Positions 26,889-35,386 of a stretch of DNA of 64,000 bases are shown here, piece after piece. This stretch comes from Pedobacter westerhofensis. GTDB lineage: Bacteria; Bacteroidota; Bacteroidia; Sphingobacteriales; Sphingobacteriaceae. The position numbers and the translations under genes are program-made. Every line of letters starts with the position of its first letter. Position 1 is the first letter of the stretch. The notes beneath the pieces were generated by a model. It was not told where the DNA came from, ran no database searches, and saw only the letters and a program-made list of their open reading frames with translations. The stretch covers positions 1 to 64,000 of the forward strand of contig NZ_FXTN01000009.1 of NCBI RefSeq assembly GCF_900182595.1. Direction: 5' to 3'.

Positions 26889-27021
26889 CTCTTCTGCGAT
26901 TGCATCCTGCAGGAGAGAGACTGCATCAGCAGCAGTTTGTTCATTGGTTTTGCTTCTGATCAGCTGAAAATTGTAATAGTTGAATTTTGATCGTTCATAG
27001 CATTTAGGTTAATCGTTAAAT

Positions 27022-27052
27022 CAAAACTAACAATTAAAACCTGAAGCACAAA
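27022..27052 (-). promoter_or_regulatory. promoter of the coiled-coil gene
   Basis: Minus-strand TTTG (27049-27052), 19-nt spacer, TAGTTTTG (27022-27029): a full Bacteroidota -33/-7 match. The ATG at 26998 follows 24 bp after the -7 box, whereas the in-frame GTG at 26888 lies 134 bp away. Confidence 0.75.
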
Positions 27053-27113
27053 ATAAAATAAACTTAAAGTTACATATTGATTTATAAAATTAAATCAATG
27101 GGGGTCAAGGCAA

Positions 27114-27644
27114 TCAGTGAAATCGCCCGGATATCCTGTAATTTTTCTGATTCAGCAATCTGATGTGCTGCGTTTTCCTGATTTCATATAAGCTGTCAGG
27201 ATAGTACGAGAGTGTATCATTGGAAGTATACAGCGAATTGGAATTGCTGTTCAGGATCTGGATTTTGAAAATCTTACCTGCCCTGTACTGAATGTTCAGC
27301 AGTTTAACCGGCACTTTATCATTGTCTGCGGTATAAGTCTTGCTCAGGGAAGTCTGATCTGAAGTAAAAAGGCCTGCCCAGGCAGATTTATTGATATCTG
27401 CTTCAGAAAATGCAGACAGTTCCTTTTGCCAGTTGGCAATCTTTAACTTTTTACGCTCTTCGGTATTGTTTACCCTCACAGATTTATCGATCTCTGGGTC
27501 AAGCTTTTCAAGGCGTTTAACTTCTCCATCCATAAAACCCTTAAGATCAAAATATTGGAGAACTGAAGCTTGTTTTTTGGGAGCTGCGGAATCACAGCTC
27601 TCAAAAAACAAAACAGTCAGTAAAAGGAACATTGTATTCCTCAT
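27114..27644 (-). CDS. hypothetical lipoprotein
   Basis: 176 residues with an N-terminal lipoprotein-type signal: hydrophobic MFLLLTVLFF followed by ESCDS, with Cys17 the likely lipidation site. The body is hydrophilic and mixed alpha/beta with no domain I recognise. Its start overlaps the gpmI stop by one base (TAATG), so it is translationally coupled to gpmI. This may be a chance operon partner rather than a functional link. Envelope localisation is inferred from the lipobox. Confidence 0.7.
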   Translation of the reverse strand: MRNTMFLLLTVLFFESCDSAAPKKQASVLQYFDLKGFMDGEVKRLEKLDPEIDKSVRVNNTEERKKLKIANWQKELSAFSEADINKSAWAGLFTSDQTSLSKTYTADNDKVPVKLLNIQYRAGKIFKIQILNSNSNSLYTSNDTLSYYPDSLYEIRKTQHIRLLNQKNYRISGRFH

Positions 27645-29161
27645 TATACTAAAGCGTTTCCTGTCATGATCGCAGGTTTTTCAATACCCATGATCTTAAG
27701 AATTGTTGGTGCTACGTCGCCTAGTTTACCATCAGCAATGCTGGTGTATCCGGTACCTACCAGAATACATGGAACCAGGTTAGTTGTATGTGCAGTATTT
27801 GCAGAACCATCGTTGTTAACCATAAATTCCGAATTTCCGTGGTCTGCCAGGATAATAAATGAGTAGCCATTTTCAAGTCCTTTCTTAACCACGGCTTCTG
27901 CACAGCGGTCTGCAGTTTCCACTGCTTTCACAACGGCCTCAAACACTCCTGTATGCCCAACCATATCCGGATTGGCAAAATTCAGACAGATAAAATCTGC
28001 CCAGCCGGATTCCAGTTCTTTAGTGATGGCATCGGTAATTCCCTGTGCGCTCATCTCAGGCTGAAGATCATAAGTTGCTACCTTTGGAGACGGGATCATA
28101 ATCCTTTTCTCATTTTCAAAAGCCTGCTCCCTGCCACCAGAGAAGAAGAAGGTAACATGCGGATATTTCTCCGTCTCTGCAATACGGATCTGATTTTTAT
28201 GATTTTTCTCCAGGATCTCTCCCAGGGTTTCAGTAAGGTCGTCTTTAGTGAAAATTACTTTTACATTTTCGAAGTTTTCATCATAGCTGGTCATCGTTAC
28301 ATAATATAACGGCAGTTTGTGCATATCAACTTCAGGGTAATCATTCTGGGTTAGCGCGGCAGTAATTTCACGACCCCTGTCAGTTCTGTAGTTAAAGCAG
28401 ATGACAACATCATCCGGCTTTATTGTAGCGATGGGCTGATCATTTTCTGTAACTACAATAGGCTTGATGAATTCGTCAGTGATACCATCGGCATAAGATT
28501 TTTCAATAGCAGCAAGAGGATCGGCAGTATGCTCGCCAATGGCTCTGGTCATCACGTCATAAGCTTGTTTTACACGTTCCCAGCGCGAATCCCTGTCCAT
28601 TGCATAATAACGGCCAATCAGGCTCGCAATCTTACCTGTAGAGGTTTTCAGGTGCTGGTCAAGGTCTTTGATAAATCCCAGCCCTGAATTGGGATCGGTG
28701 TCTCTGCCATCCAGAAATCCGTGTACAAAAACATTTTTCAGGCCTTTTTCATTTGCCGCATCACACAGTCCCTTTAAATGATTGATGTGGGCATGTACAC
28801 CTCCGTCAGACACCAGTCCGATAAAATGAACAGATTTATTATTGGTCTTTGCATAATCAAATGCATCGGACAAAGTTTTATTGGTTTTGATCGATCCGTC
28901 GCTGATTGCTTTATTGATCCGGCCCAGTTCCTGGTAAACTACCCGGCCTGCGCCCAGGTTCATGTGTCCTACTTCAGAGTTACCCATTTGTCCTGCAGGC
29001 AAACCTACTGCTTCGCCCGAAGCTTCAAGCTTTGAGTTAGGATATTGTTTCAATAAAGAATCAAAGAAAGGAGTGTTGGCCGCATACGCTGCATCTGAAT
29101 TATCCTGTTTTCCGTAACCCCATCCGTCGAGAATGAGGAGCATCACTTTTTTATTGTCCAT
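27644..29161 (-). CDS. gpmI: 2,3-bisphosphoglycerate-independent phosphoglycerate mutase
   Basis: Glycolytic enzyme interconverting 3- and 2-phosphoglycerate through a phosphoserine intermediate and two Mn ions. 505 residues from the ATG at 29161, beginning MDNKKVMLLILDGWGYG, with the first metal Asp in LDGWG. The catalytic Ser62 lies in GQMGNSEVGHMN. Later motifs are DGRDTDPNSG, FNYRTDRGREIT and ADHGNSE with further metal ligands. The upstream promoter (29201-29229) lies inside any longer reading, which supports this start. Confidence 0.97.
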   Translation of the reverse strand: MDNKKVMLLILDGWGYGKQDNSDAAYAANTPFFDSLLKQYPNSKLEASGEAVGLPAGQMGNSEVGHMNLGAGRVVYQELGRINKAISDGSIKTNKTLSDAFDYAKTNNKSVHFIGLVSDGGVHAHINHLKGLCDAANEKGLKNVFVHGFLDGRDTDPNSGLGFIKDLDQHLKTSTGKIASLIGRYYAMDRDSRWERVKQAYDVMTRAIGEHTADPLAAIEKSYADGITDEFIKPIVVTENDQPIATIKPDDVVICFNYRTDRGREITAALTQNDYPEVDMHKLPLYYVTMTSYDENFENVKVIFTKDDLTETLGEILEKNHKNQIRIAETEKYPHVTFFFSGGREQAFENEKRIMIPSPKVATYDLQPEMSAQGITDAITKELESGWADFICLNFANPDMVGHTGVFEAVVKAVETADRCAEAVVKKGLENGYSFIILADHGNSEFMVNNDGSANTAHTTNLVPCILVGTGYTSIADGKLGDVAPTILKIMGIEKPAIMTGNALV

Positions 29162-29200
29162 TTGAATAGTATTGATATTTCGCTGGTTTTTAAAACCTAA

Positions 29201-29229
29201 CAAATATAGTCCTATTGAAGTTTGATCAA
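29201..29229 (-). promoter_or_regulatory. gpmI promoter
   Basis: Minus-strand TTG (29227-29229), 18-nt spacer, TATATTTG (29201-29208). It lies 40 bp before the gpmI ATG at 29161. Confidence 0.75.
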
Positions 29230-29298
29230 TAATCTAAATGAATTTTATGATGTGTTAATGGCATAATTTGTGTGCAATTTTATTGCTATCTTTAGAAT

Positions 29299-29694
29299 AT
29301 GATAAGACCAATACTTCCGGCACTGATTATACTGACACAGATATTCTATCCTGTGGCCTTTCAGGGTGATATTGTGGATGCTTTATCTGCATTATTCAAG
29401 TCTGCAAATTCAAAAGAGATCAGCAAAAATTTCTCCACGTCGGTAGAATTAACAGTAAATGAAGAAGAAGATGTATACCCAAAAGCACAGGCGGAACAAA
29501 TTATAAGAGAATTCTTTACAAAAAATCCACCGGTAAGTTCGGCGGTAGTTCACCTGATCAATACCAATCCAAATTACAGATTTGGAGTGATTGCGCTGAA
29601 TACAAAAAACGGGAAGTTCAGGGTGGCGGTTACGCTGAAAAAAACAGCCAATACTTTTTTCATTACTGAATTAAGGATCGAACCGGAGAAATAA
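29299..29694 (+). CDS. DUF4783 family protein, secreted
   Basis: 131 residues with a hydrophobic N-terminal signal (about 1-22) and a small NTF2-like fold region: DIVDALSALFKSANSKEISK, AEQIIREFFTKNPP and FRVAVTLKKTANTFFITELR. I recognise the pattern as the DUF4783 family of Bacteroidota, which often lies directly before nadC. Function unknown. It is 49 bp upstream of nadC on the same strand and may be co-transcribed. A TATCTTTA near-match to a -7 box lies at 29287-29294. Confidence 0.78.
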   Translation: MIRPILPALIILTQIFYPVAFQGDIVDALSALFKSANSKEISKNFSTSVELTVNEEEDVYPKAQAEQIIREFFTKNPPVSSAVVHLINTNPNYRFGVIALNTKNGKFRVAVTLKKTANTFFITELRIEPEK

Positions 29695-29719
29695 TAACGT
29701 TAATTTATGTTAAAAATGC

Positions 29720-29727
29720 TATTTTTG
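29720..29727 (+). promoter_or_regulatory. possible -7 box before nadC
   Basis: TATTTTTG matches TAnnTTTG and lies 16 bp before the TTG start of nadC. No -33 partner is visible and the sequence is A/T-rich, so a chance match is possible. Confidence 0.35.
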
Positions 29728-29743
29728 ATCTAAAATACTGATT

Positions 29744-30586
29744 TTGGATAAGAAATTAATAGACCTGTTTATAAAGAATGCTATCGCTGAAGATCTTGGT
29801 GATGGGGATCATACCTCACTTTCTACCATCCCGGCGGGTGCCAAAGGCAAAGCTAAATTATTGGTGAAAGAGGCTGGTATTCTTGCCGGAGTGGAACTTG
29901 CAATGGAAATCTTTAACCAGATAGATTCAACACTGCAAACCGAAATTTTCATCAGCGATGGTGATACCGTTGCCTATGGCGATGTTGCATTCACAGTTGA
30001 AGGCAGCACCCATTCCATTTTGCTGGCAGAGAGGTTAGTGCTGAACTGTATGCAGCGGATGAGCGGAATAGCAACAAAAACCAACCGTATTGTGAAATCA
30101 CTGGCAGGTTATGAAACCAGGCTTCTGGATACACGCAAAACAACACCCGGACTGCGTTACATTGAGAAATGGGCAGTTAGAATAGGCGGGGGGGTGAATC
30201 ACAGGATTGGCTTGTACGATATGATCCTGATCAAGGATAACCATGTAGATTATGCCGGCGGCATTGCTAATGCAATTACGGCCGCAAATCAATATCTTGC
30301 TGACCAGGCAAAGCAGCTTGAAATCGAGATTGAGGTACGAAATCTGGATGAACTGAACCAGGTACTTGAAGAAGGAAGGGTAAGCAGGATCATGCTGGAT
30401 AATTTTAATTTTGATGATCTTCGTACAGCTGTACAGCTGATCAGCCATCGTTATATCACAGAAGCTTCCGGAGGAATTACCGAAGAAAATGTAACAGCGT
30501 ATGCAGACTGCGGGGTGGATTACATTTCGATGGGGGCGCTAACGCACTCGGTTAAGAGTTTAGACATGAGTTTAAAAGCCTATTAA
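29744..30586 (+). CDS. nadC: nicotinate-nucleotide pyrophosphorylase (carboxylating)
   Basis: Quinolinate phosphoribosyltransferase, making nicotinate mononucleotide for NAD synthesis. 280 residues with the family signatures ALTERN-like LLAERLVLNCMQRMSGIATK, the DTRKTTPGLRYIEKWAV loop, GGGVNHRIGLYDMILIKDNH and the C-terminal EASGGITEENV. It starts with TTG at 29744: no ATG is available in frame before the upstream stop, and TTG gives the normal N-terminus MDKKLIDLFI. No nadA or nadB lies nearby. The plsY gene follows after 4 bp. Confidence 0.96.
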   Translation: MDKKLIDLFIKNAIAEDLGDGDHTSLSTIPAGAKGKAKLLVKEAGILAGVELAMEIFNQIDSTLQTEIFISDGDTVAYGDVAFTVEGSTHSILLAERLVLNCMQRMSGIATKTNRIVKSLAGYETRLLDTRKTTPGLRYIEKWAVRIGGGVNHRIGLYDMILIKDNHVDYAGGIANAITAANQYLADQAKQLEIEIEVRNLDELNQVLEEGRVSRIMLDNFNFDDLRTAVQLISHRYITEASGGITEENVTAYADCGVDYISMGALTHSVKSLDMSLKAY

Positions 30587-30590
30587 AGGT

Positions 30591-31238
30591 ATGATATCTA
30601 TCTTTTCTATTTCTGCCCTCATCCTGGCTTACCTCTGCGGGTCTATTCCTACTGCGGTTTGGATCGGACAGGCATTCTATGGTATCGACGTAAGGGAATA
30701 TGGCAGCGGCAACGCCGGGGCCACCAATACTTTTCGTGTGCTGGGCAAAAAAGCCGGTATGGCGGTGATGACAATCGACATTGCCAAAGGTTATACGGCA
30801 ACCAAACTTGCCTATTTTATAGGACTTTCTGTAACCGGCCCGCATAACTCCTCCCAGTTTGTAAATTATGAACTCGCATTAGGGGTAACAGCTGTAATGG
30901 GGCACCTGTTCCCGATATTTGCCGGATTCAGGGGCGGTAAAGGGGTAGCTACACTTTTTGGAATGATTTTGGCAGTCAACTTGCCGGCAGCAATGCTTTG
31001 TGTTCTTGTTTTTGTAGTGATTTTACTGGTAACCAAATATGTTTCCCTCAGCTCAATTTGCGCAGGATTTACCTTCCCGCTGGGAATTGTTTTTGTGCTG
31101 CACTCTACCATAAAATCGGAAGTGCTGTACAGTATGTGCGTATGTATTCTGATTCTGGTAACCCATCAGAAGAACCTGGAACGATTGCTCAAAGGCAAAG
31201 AATCTAAAGTGTACTTGTTTAAAAGAAACCAACGCTAG
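30591..31238 (+). CDS. plsY: acyl-phosphate:glycerol-3-phosphate acyltransferase PlsY
   Basis: Integral membrane enzyme that acylates glycerol-3-phosphate using acyl-phosphate, the first step of phospholipid synthesis in most bacteria. 215 residues with about five to seven hydrophobic helices. The conserved cytoplasmic motifs are GSGNAGATN (38-46), GHLFPIFAGFRGGKGVAT (104-121) and a C-terminal THQKNLERLLKGKE. Its start is 4 bp after nadC, so it is very likely translated from the same mRNA. Confidence 0.95.
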   Translation: MISIFSISALILAYLCGSIPTAVWIGQAFYGIDVREYGSGNAGATNTFRVLGKKAGMAVMTIDIAKGYTATKLAYFIGLSVTGPHNSSQFVNYELALGVTAVMGHLFPIFAGFRGGKGVATLFGMILAVNLPAAMLCVLVFVVILLVTKYVSLSSICAGFTFPLGIVFVLHSTIKSEVLYSMCVCILILVTHQKNLERLLKGKESKVYLFKRNQR

Positions 31239-31271
31239 CTTTAGCTTTATAACCGCTGAAAGCAAGCGTTG
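31230..31271. repeat. inverted repeat after plsY
   Basis: CAACGCT and AGCGTTG arms, extended by GCTTT/AAAGC after one mismatch, flank an 18-nt loop. The left arm includes the plsY stop. There is no T run, so it is a weak terminator candidate at best. Confidence 0.4.
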
Positions 31272-31301
31272 AATGATGAAAAACTAACTAAATAAATACT
31301 G

Positions 31302-32129
31302 ATGAAGAAGTTATTATTAACGGGTATTGTTTCGGCGATATTGCTGAATTACGGTTGTTCTACCGTTCCGCTTTCCGGAAGAAACAGAATAAGTTTTGTA
31401 AATGAAAGTGAGATGCAGACTGCCGCTGCCCAGAGTTATTCCACCCTGTTAAAAGCCCCGGAAACTAAGGTTTTAAATAATGCTGATGCCGTAAGGATCA
31501 GGAATATCGGTCAGAAAATTGCTGCTGCTGTTACTAAATATATGAATGCCAATGGATATGCTTCTCAGATTGAAGGATTTAAATGGGAGTTTAACCTGAT
31601 TGACAGTAAAGAAGTAAATGCTTGGTGTATGCCAGGTGGTAAAGTAGCCGTTTATTCAGGTATCCTGCCGGTAACCAAAGATGACGCCGGACTGGCCACG
31701 GTAATGGGACATGAAATTGCACATGCTGTGGCACATCATTCCTCTGAAAGAGCTTCCAAGGCTGCAGTAGCCCAAGGCCTTGGCGGATTGCTGGGCGCTG
31801 CTACAGGCGGACAGTCGGCAGCAACACAGGGTGTGATCAATCAGGTTTATGGTATTGGTGCGCAGGGATTTTATCTGCTGCCCAATTCAAGGACACAGGA
31901 GCTTGAAGCTGATCATTTAGGCCTGATCTTTATGTCGATGGCGGGCTATAATCCTAATAATGCGGTAGGTTTCTGGCAGCGTATGGCTGCACAGGGACAG
32001 GCAGGGCAAAAACCATCTGAGTTTTTAAGTACCCACCCTTCTGATGCTACCCGGATTGCACAGATTCAGAAAGACCTTCCGGAAGCGCAGCGTTATTTTA
32101 ATTCGCCGACAGGAAAGCCTGTAAACTAA
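31302..32129 (+). CDS. M48-family zinc metalloprotease, lipoprotein
   Basis: 275 residues. N-terminal lipoprotein signal with LLNYGCS (Cys19) and then a peptidase M48 domain. Zinc motif HEIAH at 137-141 in MGHEIAHAVAHHSSERAS, with the third ligand Glu in RTQELEADHLG near 203. This arrangement matches the single-domain BepA/LoiP-like proteases that work on outer-membrane or periplasmic proteins in Gram-negative bacteria. No TPR extension is present, unlike BepA. Followed by a hairpin terminator. Substrates are unknown. Confidence 0.9.
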   Translation: MKKLLLTGIVSAILLNYGCSTVPLSGRNRISFVNESEMQTAAAQSYSTLLKAPETKVLNNADAVRIRNIGQKIAAAVTKYMNANGYASQIEGFKWEFNLIDSKEVNAWCMPGGKVAVYSGILPVTKDDAGLATVMGHEIAHAVAHHSSERASKAAVAQGLGGLLGAATGGQSAATQGVINQVYGIGAQGFYLLPNSRTQELEADHLGLIFMSMAGYNPNNAVGFWQRMAAQGQAGQKPSEFLSTHPSDATRIAQIQKDLPEAQRYFNSPTGKPVN

Positions 32130-32146
32130 AGCAAATTTTATACAGA

Positions 32147-32171
32147 GGGCCAGTTTTTACTGGCCCTTTAG
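32147..32171 (+). terminator. terminator of the M48 protease gene
   Basis: Perfect GGGCCAGT-TTTT-ACTGGCCC hairpin followed by TTTA, 18 bp after the stop codon. The right arm is also the first copy of a 19-bp tandem repeat. Confidence 0.8.
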
Positions 32172-32215
32172 TGTTTTACTAGCCCTTTAGTGTTTTACTG
32201 GCCCTTCAGTGTTTT
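32159..32215. repeat. three tandem 19-bp repeats across the pabB 3' end
   Basis: Unit ACTGGCCCTTTAGTGTTTT is repeated three times at 32159-32177, 32178-32196 and 32197-32215, with one substitution each in copies 2 and 3. Copy 3 is the last coding part of pabB (LKGQ), and the stop codon spans the copy 2/3 junction. Copies 1 and 2 therefore look like duplicates of the gene's end. Confidence 0.9.
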
Positions 32216-33454
32216 GATGATCGCTGAAGCCTTTAACAGGCATTCTTCATATTCTGCTTCTGCGGATGAAGCATAGGTGATTGCTCCTCCTACCTGGAAT
32301 GACAGGTACCGGTTACTTTCATTGTAAAGTATACTCCGTATTACTACATTGAAATCGAAATCACCACCGGGTTCAAAATAACCTAAAGTTCCGGAATATA
32401 TACCTCTTCTGCTGCATTCAGTTTCTTCGATCAGTTCCATCGCACGGACTTTTGGCGCACCTGTCATGGAACCAATCGGAAAAGTGTTTTTTACTGCATC
32501 TACAGGATGTACATCGGGGCTGATCGTGCAACTGACCGTAGAGATCATCTGGTGTACCTGCGGAAAGGTATAGATGCCAAACAGCTCTTCTACTTTTACT
32601 GATCCTTTTACGGCACTTTTAGTCAGGTCGTTTCTTACCAGGTCTACGATCATCACATTTTCCGCCTGTTCCTTACTGTTATGATACAGCGCGGTTTTGA
32701 TCTGCATGTCTTCTCCGGTATCGGAACTACGTCTTGCTGTCCCTTTAATCGGTTGTGAAAACAGCCGTTTGCCTCTCCTGCATAAAAAACGTTCCGGACT
32801 GGCAGAAAGGATATACTTATCCCCAATCTTAAAAAAACCTGAAAAGGGAGTGGGGGATATCTGGTTTAAGTGCCGGTAGACCTGATAGGGATCTATCGCC
32901 GCATTTTCTGCGAAGAACTCCTGACAGAAGGTGACTTCATAAATATCTCCTTTGGCAATAGCTCTTCTCAGCTTTTCTACTTTATAGAGGTATGCGTCTT
33001 TACCTATCCGTGGTGTAATTACAGGAATATCGTAAGAAGATGCGTTATAGCCTGGCAAGGTACTGATGGTGTTCAGCACTGCTGCGGAGCCAATCAGAAC
33101 CTCTGCAACTCCATTTTTTACTGCAATCAGGTATTCAGGAACAAAGAAAAAAAGATCGGGGAAGCCAAGTTTGTTGTCATGGCCGGACTGCAGGTCTTCC
33201 AGCTCATCTTTCAGCTCATAGCTGAGCATTCCAAATATCCAGTCTGCATGTGTGTTGTAAAAGCTTTTTAATTCTTCAAAAGCATTTCCTTTTTGTGTAT
33301 GCAATTGATGTGCTGTACCTGCAGCCAGCAGAAAATCATATTTTGAGTAGGGATCACTGCTGTATCCGTTTGTATCCAGGCAGCAGCAAACCTCAAACTG
33401 GTTTGCCCATTGTAAAGCCTGGTGTTTAAATACTGATAAGTCCTGTGTGTTCAT
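32195..33454 (-). CDS. pabB: aminodeoxychorismate synthase component I (chorismate-binding)
   Basis: Converts chorismate and ammonia to 4-amino-4-deoxychorismate for folate synthesis. About 419 residues from the ATG at 33454. Chorismate-binding-domain motifs are GDIYEVTFCQEFFAEN, FSGFFKIGDKYILSASPERF, PIKGTARR, FPIGSMTGAPKVRAMELIEE and the C-terminal GGAITYASSAEAEYEECLLK. PIKGT is the variant expected for PabB as against anthranilate synthase. Longer in-frame starts up to 33493 lie within the purA terminator, which argues against them. The partner PabC-like gene is at 51984 and FolC at 6883. No glutaminase gene is adjacent. Confidence 0.9.
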   Translation of the reverse strand: MNTQDLSVFKHQALQWANQFEVCCCLDTNGYSSDPYSKYDFLLAAGTAHQLHTQKGNAFEELKSFYNTHADWIFGMLSYELKDELEDLQSGHDNKLGFPDLFFFVPEYLIAVKNGVAEVLIGSAAVLNTISTLPGYNASSYDIPVITPRIGKDAYLYKVEKLRRAIAKGDIYEVTFCQEFFAENAAIDPYQVYRHLNQISPTPFSGFFKIGDKYILSASPERFLCRRGKRLFSQPIKGTARRSSDTGEDMQIKTALYHNSKEQAENVMIVDLVRNDLTKSAVKGSVKVEELFGIYTFPQVHQMISTVSCTISPDVHPVDAVKNTFPIGSMTGAPKVRAMELIEETECSRRGIYSGTLGYFEPGGDFDFNVVIRSILYNESNRYLSFQVGGAITYASSAEAEYEECLLKASAIIKTLKGQ

Positions 33455-33477
33455 TTTGCCCATGGAAATGAGGGGAA

Positions 33478-33510
33478 ATAAATAAGGCGGCAATCAGCCG
33501 CCTTATTTAT
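33478..33510 (-). terminator. purA terminator
   Basis: Fourteen-base-pair perfect stem (33478-33491 with 33497-33510; core AAGGCGGC/GCCGCCTT, loop AATCA), A/T-rich at its base. It lies 10 bp after the purA stop and just upstream of pabB. Confidence 0.88.
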
Positions 33511-33519
33511 ACGTTGACC

Positions 33520-34797
33520 CTAGCTTAGGATCAGTGTCTGTACCCTGTCAGGGCCAACAGAAAGGTATTTTACAGGTACTTCAAGTTCCTTTTCCAGGAA
33601 GGCGATATAATCAGCCAGCTGTGCAGGAATTTCATCCACCTTTGTGATTTTAGTAATATCTGTTTTCCAGCCTTCAATTTCCTTTAAAACCGGAGTTGGT
33701 TTGATGGAGATGATATCGTACGGCATATAATCGATCTTTTCACCATTGTGTTCGTAATGCGTGCAGGCATAGATGGTATCAAAACCACTCAGCACATCCG
33801 CTTTTGTCATTACCATTTCTGTAACACCGTTCAGCATGATCGCATATTTCAAAGCAGGAAGGTCAATCCATCCGCATCTGCGCGGTCTGCCTGTGGTAGC
33901 GCCAAATTCATGACCTACCTGGCGCAGGTTTTCACCCACTTCATCTTCCAGTTCAGTAGGGAATGGTCCGCTGCCCACACGTGTGCAATATGCTTTAAAT
34001 ATGCCCACTACGCTTCCGATTCTGTTCGGGGCAATCCCCAGGCCTGTGCAGGCACCGGCAGTAGTTGTATTGGATGAAGTTACGAAAGGGTAAGAACCGA
34101 AGTCGATATCCAGCAGCGTGCCCTGTGCGCCTTCTGCCAGTACTTTTTTGCCTTCTTTCAGGTAACCATTTACAAAATGCTCACTGTCAACATGAGGAAT
34201 GCTTTTCAGGAATTCCACAGCTTCAAAGAATGCAGCCTCTTTTTCTTCCAGGTCGTATTCAAAGTTATAATGCGAAAGCAGTTCCTTGTGTTTTGTTACC
34301 AGCTTGGTATAACGTTCTTTAAAATCAGGAAGGGTAGTATCTCCCACACGTAAACCGTTACGTCCGGTTTTATCCATGTAAGTGGGGCCTATACCTTTGA
34401 GGGTAGAACCGATTTTATCCTTGCCCATTTTCTGCTCATTGGCAGCATCCAGCAACTGGTGCGTTGGCAGGATTAAATGTGCTTTGCGCGCGATTACCAG
34501 TTTGCCTTTGGCAATTGGATCATGGCCGGCAGTTTTCAGGTTATCTAATTCTCTTTTTAAAATGATGGGATCAATTACCACCCCATTACCAATCAGATTC
34601 ATGGTTTTCTCGTTAAAAATACCTGATGGAATGGTATTCAGAACAAATTTTTTGCCATCAAACTCTAAGGTGTGGCCGGCATTCGGTCCGCCTTGAAAAC
34701 GAGCTATCAAATCATATTGCGGACATAAAACGTCAACAATTTTTCCCTTGCCCTCATCGCCCCATTGCAGGCCAAGAAGCACGTCTACTTGCGTCAT
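33520..34797 (-). CDS. purA: adenylosuccinate synthetase
   Basis: GTP-dependent enzyme joining IMP and aspartate in AMP synthesis. 425 residues. N-terminal GLQWGDEGKGKIVD, the family signature with catalytic Asp, is followed by GGPNAGHT with the catalytic His. Later motifs are KGIGPTYMDKTGRNG, EGAQGTLLDIDFGSYPFVTS, the TTGRPRRCGW loop and the guanine-binding SVGPDR near the end. Full length with no anomalies. A strong terminator separates it from pabB. Confidence 0.98.
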   Translation of the reverse strand: MTQVDVLLGLQWGDEGKGKIVDVLCPQYDLIARFQGGPNAGHTLEFDGKKFVLNTIPSGIFNEKTMNLIGNGVVIDPIILKRELDNLKTAGHDPIAKGKLVIARKAHLILPTHQLLDAANEQKMGKDKIGSTLKGIGPTYMDKTGRNGLRVGDTTLPDFKERYTKLVTKHKELLSHYNFEYDLEEKEAAFFEAVEFLKSIPHVDSEHFVNGYLKEGKKVLAEGAQGTLLDIDFGSYPFVTSSNTTTAGACTGLGIAPNRIGSVVGIFKAYCTRVGSGPFPTELEDEVGENLRQVGHEFGATTGRPRRCGWIDLPALKYAIMLNGVTEMVMTKADVLSGFDTIYACTHYEHNGEKIDYMPYDIISIKPTPVLKEIEGWKTDITKITKVDEIPAQLADYIAFLEKELEVPVKYLSVGPDRVQTLILS

Positions 34798-34834
34798 TAT
34801 TTTAAATTAAGAAAAGATTATAATTGTGTTGTTG

Positions 34835-35323
34835 TTAACTTGCATTCTTGATTTCTTCCTTGTTTTTGATGGTGGCTTTGGCAGAACAGTCAAAGCAGGT
34901 ACCATACAAATTTAAAGAGTGGTGTTTAATATCAAACTTTAGTAAATCACCTACCATGCTCTGAATCTGGTGGATACGCGGATCACAGAATTCGACTACT
35001 TTTCCGCAATCGATACAAATAATATGATCATGCTGATGGTAACCGTAAGACTTTTCGAATTGGGCCATGTTTTTTCCAAACTGATGTTTGGTAACCAGGT
35101 CACAGGAAACAAGCAGCTCCAGGGTATTATACACTGTAGCTCTGCTGACCCGGTATTTCTGGTTCTTCATATGGATATAGAGTGTTTCTACATCAAAATG
35201 GTCATCTCTGGAATATATTTCTTCTAAGATCGCAAAACGCTCAGGCGTTTTTCTCAGACTTTTATTTTCGAGGTAGGCTTCAAATATTTTTCTAACCAAC
35301 TCGCTGTTGTGGTGTGTAGACAT
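34835..35323 (-). CDS. Fur-family transcriptional regulator
   Basis: 162 residues. N-terminal winged-helix DNA-binding domain (about 10-90, with RVSRATVYNTLELLVSCDLV as the recognition part), then the metal-binding dimerisation domain with HQHDHIICIDCGKVVEF and a second Cys pair in GTCFDCSAKA. Two CxxC pairs indicate a structural zinc site. Fur (iron), Zur (zinc) and PerR (peroxide) share this layout, and I cannot choose between them from sequence alone. It has its own -7 box. Located between relA/spoT and purA on the same strand. Confidence 0.9.
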   Translation of the reverse strand: MSTHHNSELVRKIFEAYLENKSLRKTPERFAILEEIYSRDDHFDVETLYIHMKNQKYRVSRATVYNTLELLVSCDLVTKHQFGKNMAQFEKSYGYHQHDHIICIDCGKVVEFCDPRIHQIQSMVGDLLKFDIKHHSLNLYGTCFDCSAKATIKNKEEIKNAS

Positions 35324-35340
35324 AGTTTTAAAACTCCTTT

Positions 35341-35348
35341 CAAAGGTA
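35341..35348 (-). promoter_or_regulatory. -7 box of the Fur-family gene
   Basis: Minus-strand TACCTTTG matches TAnnTTTG and lies 17 bp before the ATG at 35323. No clear -33 element. Confidence 0.55.
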
Positions 35349-35386
35349 TCAATTTTTAAATAGAACTATACGATTTATTCAATTTT

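Noticed and set aside
31247..31310. Shared ATAACCGCT and ACTGATGAA words upstream of the M48 gene and of the TlpA-like gene (39240-39275)
   Set aside because: Nine-base matches at different spacing; expected by chance plus start-codon context, no further similarity.
32159..32215. Insertion-sequence footprint at the 19-bp repeats
   Set aside because: Three adjacent copies with no terminal inverted repeats or transposase; simple tandem duplication explains it better.
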